Assembly: GCA_016780605.1 (NCBI GenBank)
Contig: JADHLS010000178.1
Location: 1 to 8,660 of the forward strand
Origin: Reyranella sp.
GTDB taxonomy: Bacteria; Pseudomonadota; Alphaproteobacteria; Reyranellales; Reyranellaceae
Reading direction: 5' to 3'
Length of the DNA stretch: 8,660 nt
Part shown: one piece after another, positions 6,231 to 8,660 of the stretch
How the letters are laid out: each line of letters starts with the position of its first letter
How positions within the stretch are numbered: position 1 is the first letter of the stretch
The notes under the pieces: model-generated
What the model was told of the DNA's origin: nothing
Databases searched by the model: none
Seen by the model: only the letters and a program-made list of their open reading frames with translations
Program-made: the position numbers and the translations under genes

Positions 6231-7082
6231 GTGACCGTCCAACAGAAGATCTTCTGGCTGCGCCTCGCCACGCTGATCGGGCTTTGCTTGCCGGCGCTGG
6301 AGCTGGCGTGGCGCTGGTACAATGGCGACCTCGAGCCCAGACCGGTGACGCTCGCCACTCATGCGACCGGCGACTGGGCCGTCATCTTCCTGGTGCTGTC
6401 GCTCGCCATGACACCGGCGCGCGCGTTGTTCGACTGGATGCCGCTGATCCATGTGCGCCGCCGCATCGGCGTCGCGGCGGCGCTCTATGCCGGCGCGCAC
6501 TTCCTGATCTACGTGCTCGACCAGAAATGGAACCTGATCGTCGTCGCCACGGAGATCATCAGGCGCTTCTATCTCACCATCGGCTTCGTGGCGCTGATCT
6601 CCCTGACCCTGCTCGCCATCACCTCGACCAACGGCTGGCAGCGGCGGCTCAAGCGCAACTGGAAACGCCTGCATTGGCTGATCTATCCGGCGGCCTTCAT
6701 CGCCATCATCCATTTCTTCATCCAGTCCAAGGTCAGGATCAGCGAACCCGCATTCACCGCCGGCCTGTTCACCTGGCTGATGCTGTGGCGCGCCCTGCCG
6801 GCCAGGCTGCAGAAGAACTACGCAGGCCTCGCCCTCCTGGCCGTTGCCGCGACCTTCTCCACCGTGATCTTCGAGGCCCTGTGGTACTGGCTGGTCAACG
6901 GCCGCGATCCGATGCTGGCGCTGGAGGCCAACATCGATCTCGACCTCGCGCCGCGGCCCGCCCACAAGGTCCTGATCGCCTCGCTCCTGGTGATCCTGGC
7001 CGTGGCGATCCGCCGCCTCACCCTGGCTGCAAACAAGGTCTGGACGAAGCGCTATGTCCAGTCGACTATACCGGCTCCCTGA
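6231..7082 (+). CDS. MsrQ-like haem-binding membrane protein with C-terminal extension
   Basis: Seen: 283 aa with about eight hydrophobic segments (around residues 10-29, 48-66, 79-96, 113-131, 149-164, 174-189, 198-222, 246-263). MsrQ hallmarks are TGDWAV, LTSTNGWQRRL-like ITSTNGWQRRL at 130-140, WKRLHWLIYP, and histidines H90, H148 and H161. Known: E. coli MsrQ (YedZ) is a ferric-reductase-like b-type cytochrome that passes electrons from quinol or flavin to MsrP, the periplasmic Mo enzyme repairing oxidised methionine; its haem histidines have the same 13-residue spacing. MsrQ is usually about 200-220 aa; here some 80 extra residues follow, with two more likely membrane segments. The start is forced: an in-frame TAG at 6219-6221 leaves GTG 6231 as the only early start. 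No msrP gene is adjacent; modA begins 13 bp downstream. A separate ferric-reductase-like subfamily is the main alternative, so no symbol is assigned. Confidence 0.8.
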   Translation: MTVQQKIFWLRLATLIGLCLPALELAWRWYNGDLEPRPVTLATHATGDWAVIFLVLSLAMTPARALFDWMPLIHVRRRIGVAAALYAGAHFLIYVLDQKWNLIVVATEIIRRFYLTIGFVALISLTLLAITSTNGWQRRLKRNWKRLHWLIYPAAFIAIIHFFIQSKVRISEPAFTAGLFTWLMLWRALPARLQKNYAGLALLAVAATFSTVIFEALWYWLVNGRDPMLALEANIDLDLAPRPAHKVLIASLLVILAVAIRRLTLAANKVWTKRYVQSTIPAP

Positions 7083-7095
7083 ACCGGAGGCAGGT

Positions 7096-7884
7096 ATGTT
7101 GAAGAGACGGAGTTGGCTTGGGCTGGCGCTCGCCCTGCCGTTGGTGCCCGGCCTTGTGCACGCCCAAAACAACGTCGTGGTCTTCGCCGCCGCCAGCCTC
7201 AAGAACGCCCTCGACGAGATCGCCGCGAACTGGTCGAAGGACACCGGCAAGCCCGTACCCAGGATCTCCTATGCCGCGAGCTCGGCGCTGGCCAAGCAGA
7301 TGGAACAGGGCGCGCCGGCCGACATGTTCATCTCGGCCGACCTCGACTGGATGGACTACGTTCAGGCCAAGAACCTGATCAAGATCGACTCACGCTTCAA
7401 TCTGCTGGGCAACAAGATCGTCGTTATCGCCCCCAGGGACTCCAAGACCACGAACCTCGTCCTCAAGGGCGACGATCTCGCCAAGGCGCTGGCCGGCGGT
7501 CGTCTGTCGATGGCCAACATCGACGCCGTGCCAGCGGGCAAGTACGGCAAGGCCGCGCTGGAGAAGCTCGGCGCCTGGAACGCGGTGAAGGACAGCATCG
7601 CCCAGGCCGAGAACGTCCGCGCCGCCCTGCTGCTGGTCGCCCGGGGCGAAGCGCCGCTCGGCATCGTCTACAGCACCGACGCCGCGGCCGAGCCGAACGT
7701 CAGGATCGTGGCGACCTTCCCCGCCGATTCGCATCCGCCGATCATCTATCCGGCCGCGCTGACCAAGGAGTCGTCCAACGCGGACGCCAAGGCCTTCTTC
7801 GACTTCCTGCGCAGCGCCAAGGCGCGGACCTCCTTCGAGAAGCAGGGCTTCACCGTCCTGGTGAAATCCAACTCCGCGACATGA
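7096..7884 (+). CDS. modA: Molybdate ABC transporter, periplasmic substrate-binding protein
   Basis: Captures molybdate (or tungstate) in the periplasm and delivers it to ModB. Seen: 262 aa, normal length. An N-terminal signal peptide, KRRSWLGL followed by a hydrophobic stretch, has a likely cleavage after VHA at residue 23; the adjacent arginines make Tat export possible. The mature part has the ModA signatures FAAASLKNAL (30-39), YAASSALAKQ (59-68), GAPADMFISAD (72-82), DAVPAGKYG (143-151), ENVRAAL (172-178) and GIVYSTDA around Y192. Known: the serines after FAAA and YAAS, a residue in the ENV loop and the tyrosine of the VYxTDA segment line the oxyanion pocket in ModA structures. ATG 7096 has GGAGG five bases upstream; the in-frame ATG at 7054 lacks this and would place extra residues before the signal peptide. 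Follows the MsrQ-like gene by 13 bp and overlaps modB by 4 bp. Confidence 0.96.
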   Translation: MLKRRSWLGLALALPLVPGLVHAQNNVVVFAAASLKNALDEIAANWSKDTGKPVPRISYAASSALAKQMEQGAPADMFISADLDWMDYVQAKNLIKIDSRFNLLGNKIVVIAPRDSKTTNLVLKGDDLAKALAGGRLSMANIDAVPAGKYGKAALEKLGAWNAVKDSIAQAENVRAALLLVARGEAPLGIVYSTDAAAEPNVRIVATFPADSHPPIIYPAALTKESSNADAKAFFDFLRSAKARTSFEKQGFTVLVKSNSAT

Positions 7885-8567
7885 CTCCGGAAGAATGGAC
7901 AGCGGTCCGGCTGAGCCTGCTGGTCGCCACCACGGCGACCCTGGCCAGCCTCCCGATCGGCGTCGCCATCGCCTGGCTGCTGGCGCGCAAGGATTTCTGG
8001 GGCAAGGGCCTCCTGGACACGCTGGTGCATCTGCCGCTCATCCTGCCACCCGTCGTCACGGGTTACCTGTTGCTGATCTCCTTCGGCAAGCGCGGGCCGA
8101 TCGGCGCCTTCCTCGACCAGGCTTTCGGCATCGTCTTCTCCTTCCGCTGGACCGGCGCGGCGCTGGCTTGCGGCGTCATGGGCTTCCCGCTGCTGGTGCG
8201 CGCCATCCGTCTCTCGATTGAGGCCGTCGACACGCGCCTTGAGTCGGCGGCGGGCACGCTGGGCGCCAGTCCGCTCTGGGTGTTCGCCACCGTCACCTTG
8301 CCGCTCTGCCTGCCCGGCGTGATCGCCGGCGCCATCCTGTGCTTCGCCAAGTCGATGGGCGAGTTCGGCGCCACCATCACCTTCGTGTCCAACATTCCCG
8401 GCGAGACCCAGACCCTGCCGTCCTTGATCTACACCCTGACCCAGATCCCCGGCGGCGATGCCGGCGCGCTGCGGCTCGCGCTGGTGTCGATCGCCATCTC
8501 GATGCTGGCGCTGCTCGGCTCGGAGCTGCTGGCCCGGCGGATGGGTGTGAGGCAGATGGCGGCATGA
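7881..8567 (+). CDS. modB: Molybdate ABC transporter, permease
   Basis: Inner-membrane channel subunit of the molybdate importer, working as a dimer with two ModC ATPases. Seen: 228 aa, almost the same length as E. coli ModB. It opens with WTAVRLSLLVATTATL and has about five membrane segments, then the cytoplasmic EAA-type loop ESAAGTLGAS (from residue 121) followed by a proline-rich turn (TLPLCLPG), which couples to the ATPase. The segments LILPPVVTGYLLL and KSMGEFGAT are strongly conserved in ModB. The ATG at 7881 overlaps the modA stop in an ATGA arrangement, so translational coupling is likely; the stop overlaps the modC start in the same way. Confidence 0.96.
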   Translation: MTPEEWTAVRLSLLVATTATLASLPIGVAIAWLLARKDFWGKGLLDTLVHLPLILPPVVTGYLLLISFGKRGPIGAFLDQAFGIVFSFRWTGAALACGVMGFPLLVRAIRLSIEAVDTRLESAAGTLGASPLWVFATVTLPLCLPGVIAGAILCFAKSMGEFGATITFVSNIPGETQTLPSLIYTLTQIPGGDAGALRLALVSIAISMLALLGSELLARRMGVRQMAA

Positions 8568-8660
8568 GCCTGGAGGTCGATGTCGACCATGCGCGCGAGG
8601 CGTTCCGTCTCAGCGCGCGCTTCAGCGCCGCGCCCGGCCTGACGGCGCTGTTCGGCCGCT
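8564..8660 (+). CDS. modC: Molybdate ABC transporter, ATP-binding protein (5' end only)
   Basis: Seen: 32 complete codons before the window ends. The peptide starts MSLEVDVDHAREAF and reaches GLTALFGR, which is the lead-in to the Walker A P-loop of ModC-type ATPases (normally continuing SGAGKT). The ATG at 8564 overlaps the modB stop by 4 bp. Known: ModC hydrolyses ATP to drive molybdate import and usually carries a C-terminal TOBE/MOP domain, which is outside the window. The assignment rests on the visible start plus operon position. Confidence 0.9.
   Translation, partial: MSLEVDVDHAREAFRLSARFSAAPGLTALFGR

Noticed and set aside
5778..7250. Minus-strand open frame of 490 codons
   Set aside because: It covers three plus-strand features in antisense, including the intergenic hairpin, with biased low-complexity translation and no domain.
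7113..7880. Open frame running from within modA into modB in the +1 frame, as a fusion or frameshift
   Set aside because: modA is intact in its own frame with all family motifs; the upstream part of the modB frame is an arginine-rich shadow.

Overview
The window is GC-rich throughout and densely coded, with third positions dominated by G and C. Gene families and layout (Mo-hydroxylase large subunit, enolase-superfamily enzyme, NIPSNAP and EthD-like proteins, ModABC) fit a metabolically versatile alphaproteobacterium of the Rhizobiales/Rhodospirillales kind. That placement is inferred from gene content and base composition; there is no rRNA or other marker gene here.

Left part, minus strand (bases 1-5309): four genes read leftwards in the order enolase-superfamily dehydratase/racemase-like enzyme (5309-4125), NIPSNAP protein (4111-3473), molybdopterin-binding large subunit of the xanthine dehydrogenase/CoxL family (3298-959), and an NADPH:quinone oxidoreductase-like MDR enzyme (909 to beyond base 1). 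The first two are 13 bp apart and the last two 49 bp apart. A 174-bp gap between the pairs holds a large inverted repeat. Facing the enolase gene across a 60-bp divergent intergenic region is a plus-strand gene for a small EthD-like dimeric alpha-beta barrel protein (5370-6047). Together these look like a catabolic module acting on an unidentified organic acid, sugar acid or aromatic compound; the substrate cannot be read from the sequence.

Right part, plus strand (6231-8660): a MsrQ-like haem membrane protein with a C-terminal extension lies 13 bp upstream of modA. modA overlaps modB by 4 bp, and modB overlaps modC by 4 bp; modC runs off the right edge. This is a molybdate ABC importer operon led by a MsrQ-family protein, with no MsrP catalytic subunit beside it. 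A second, unrelated inverted repeat sits between the EthD-like gene and this operon.

The common thread is molybdenum: a molybdopterin hydroxylase on one side, and molybdate uptake plus a relative of the electron-donating subunit of a molybdopterin enzyme on the other. No phage, transposase, CRISPR or RNA gene was seen. Most of the window is well explained by known families. The parts most worth a second look are the MsrQ-like/mod arrangement, the Mo-hydroxylase large subunit without visible partner subunits, the enolase-superfamily enzyme with its two barrel-protein neighbours, and the two inverted repeats.
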